A stretch of 64,000 nucleotides of DNA from Nocardia xishanensis NBRC 101358 (GTDB lineage: Bacteria > Actinomycetota > Actinomycetes > Mycobacteriales > Mycobacteriaceae): NCBI RefSeq assembly GCF_001613365.1, contig NZ_BDCF01000017.1, forward strand, positions 92,849 through 156,848, in the 5' to 3' direction. Below, piece after piece: positions 62,931-64,000 of this stretch. Within the stretch, counting starts at the first letter, position 1. Each line of letters begins with the position of its first letter. Below the pieces are notes generated by a model, which saw nothing but the letters and a program-made list of their open reading frames with translations, was not told the DNA's origin and ran no database searches. Position numbers and translations under genes: made by a program.

Positions 62931-64000
62931 CGCCGGCCGTCGCGGTCGTGCGAGGCCATCGCGGCAGCCACCAGTTCCACCGGCCGAACAGCCGCATGAA
63001 GGCGGGCACCAGGATCAGCCGCACGACGAGCGCGTCGATGGTGATGGCGACCGCCAGCGCGAACCCGATCTGCTTTAGTTCCAACACGTCCGCGGTCACG
63101 AAGCTCGCGAACACGGCGACCATGATGGCCGCGGCGGCGGTGATCGGGCGGGCGGTGCGCTGCAATCCCTCGGCGACCGCGGCGGCGTTGTCCTGGTCGC
63201 GGTCCCACGCCTCTTTCATGCGCCGGATGAGGAACACCTCGTAGTCCATCGAGAGGCCGAAGAGCACCGCGAACACCAGCATCGGCAGATAGACCTGGAG
63301 GAAGCCGGTGCTCTCGAAACCGAGCAGGGATTCGCCTATGCCGTACTGGAATACGGCCACGGTGATGCCCAATGCCGCGCCGGTGGCGAGCAGATTCAGC
63401 AGGATCGCCTTGACCGCGAGCACGATGCTGCGGAACGCCAGCATCAGGAAGGCCAGCGAGACCGTGAGCACCAGGACGATCACCCAGGGGAAGCGGCCGG
63501 TGATCCGTTCGGAGACTTCGGCGAAGGTCGCGGGCGTGCCGCCGACGCGTACTTCCGCGCCCTCGATTTCCGCCGCGCGGGAACGGATCTCGTCGGTGAG
63601 CTCGGCGACGGCAGTGGAGTCGAAGGTTTCCTTCGGCACGACGGCGATCATGATGCGCCCAGCGGACTGCTGGGGCAGCACCGTCGCGACGCGCGGGTCG
63701 TGGGACAGCGCGTTGGCGAACGCGTGCACCTCCGACTGCGCCGCGCTCAGCAGGGGCCCGTCGTCGGGTCCGGTGGCGAGCACCGTGAGCGGGGCGAGCA
63801 AGCCGGGGCCGAAGTTGTCTTCCACCAGGCGCGTCGCCTCGCCGCTCGGCCGGTCGCCGAGCGAACCGAGACCCATGTCGATGCCGTAGCGAATGCCGGT
63901 GATCGGCGCCGCGGCGACGGCGAGAACGGCGACGCCGATCAGGCCGAACAGCACCGGCCTGCGCATGACGAGGCGGGCCCAGCGCGCCCACGCGCTCGAC
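62920..64000 (-). CDS. MMPL-family transporter, partial (C-terminal part)
   Basis: A resistance-nodulation-division type lipid or drug exporter, open at the right window edge, so only the last 360 or so codons are seen. They read through MRRPVLFGLIGVAVLAV, an outer loop with RLVEDNFGPGLLAPLTVLA, and a membrane bundle with LVLTVSLAFLMLAFRS and the family core FGLSMDYEVFLIRRMKEAWD, where the Asp-Tyr pair carries the proton relay. MMPL proteins export large lipids in mycolata. Substrate unknown. Confidence 0.9.
   Translation of the reverse strand, partial: SSAWARWARLVMRRPVLFGLIGVAVLAVAAAPITGIRYGIDMGLGSLGDRPSGEATRLVEDNFGPGLLAPLTVLATGPDDGPLLSAAQSEVHAFANALSHDPRVATVLPQQSAGRIMIAVVPKETFDSTAVAELTDEIRSRAAEIEGAEVRVGGTPATFAEVSERITGRFPWVIVLVLTVSLAFLMLAFRSIVLAVKAILLNLLATGAALGITVAVFQYGIGESLLGFESTGFLQVYLPMLVFAVLFGLSMDYEVFLIRRMKEAWDRDQDNAAAVAEGLQRTARPITAAAAIMVAVFASFVTADVLELKQIGFALAVAITIDALVVRLILVPAFMRLFGRWNWWLPRWPRTTATAGVSR

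Overview
The window looks like a Nocardia-type mycolic-acid actinomycete chromosome. It is GC-rich, its RpsA and PdtaR-type ANTAR regulator read like mycobacterial proteins, the prophage endolysin carries LGFP repeats (a wall-binding module typical of mycolata phages), and Scr1-type HTH/DUF397 genes are present. Many host genes have a -10 hexamer only 6-7 nt before the start codon, the pattern of leaderless transcripts.

Region 1 (about 1-21.2 kb) is the right part of a siphovirus prophage; its left end lies outside the window. In order it holds the tape measure protein (partial), a Dit-like minor tail protein, a large minor tail protein interrupted by a 159-residue mini-intein, an amidase/LGFP endolysin, a holin-like protein, a glycine-rich tail-tip protein, small virion-type proteins and a tail protein with seven 18-residue repeats, closed by a strong terminator. 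Accessory (moron-type) genes follow at 13.3-19.5 kb: a DUF4352 membrane protein, a two-gene reverse-strand cassette coding for a RecB-like PD-(D/E)XK nuclease and a 184-residue partner, a three-gene unknown operon, and a divergent whiJ-like cluster (HTH/DUF5753 regulator plus two DUF397 proteins). An excisionase and a tyrosine integrase end the prophage.

Region 2 (21.3-24.7 kb) has a low-molecular-weight phosphatase-like gene, a DUF4188 gene, and a decayed integrative element (RepSA-like initiator fragment plus frameshifted integrase) lying against the 3' end of tRNA-Leu(CAA).

Region 3 (24.9-31.7 kb) is pdtaR followed by a branched-chain amino acid type ABC importer (binding lipoprotein, terminator hairpin, LivH, LivM, and a single polypeptide fusing the LivG and LivF ATPases), then an elaborate palindrome.

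Region 4 (31.7-64 kb) is core chromosome: a DUF885 protein, a zinc metallopeptidase, polA, a TetR/DUF3533 exporter pair with a clear promoter-operator, a stand-alone LeuA-dimer-like protein, trxA, a 2'-5' RNA ligase-like protein, an isopropylmalate/isocitrate dehydrogenase family enzyme, a deletion scar joining a Ppx/GppA fragment to a TetR fragment, an epimerase, a molybdopterin oxidoreductase that has lost its N-terminal Fe-S cysteines, a glutamate-type polar amino acid ABC importer, a LysR/FAD-oxidoreductase pair, an SPFH protein with a 52-residue ribbon-helix-helix protein, an SDR/TetR pair, a PucR remnant against a LuxR gene, a methyltransferase, rpsA preceded by an 8-bp tandem repeat, another reductase/TetR unit with a second TetR, and a partial MMPL transporter at the right edge.
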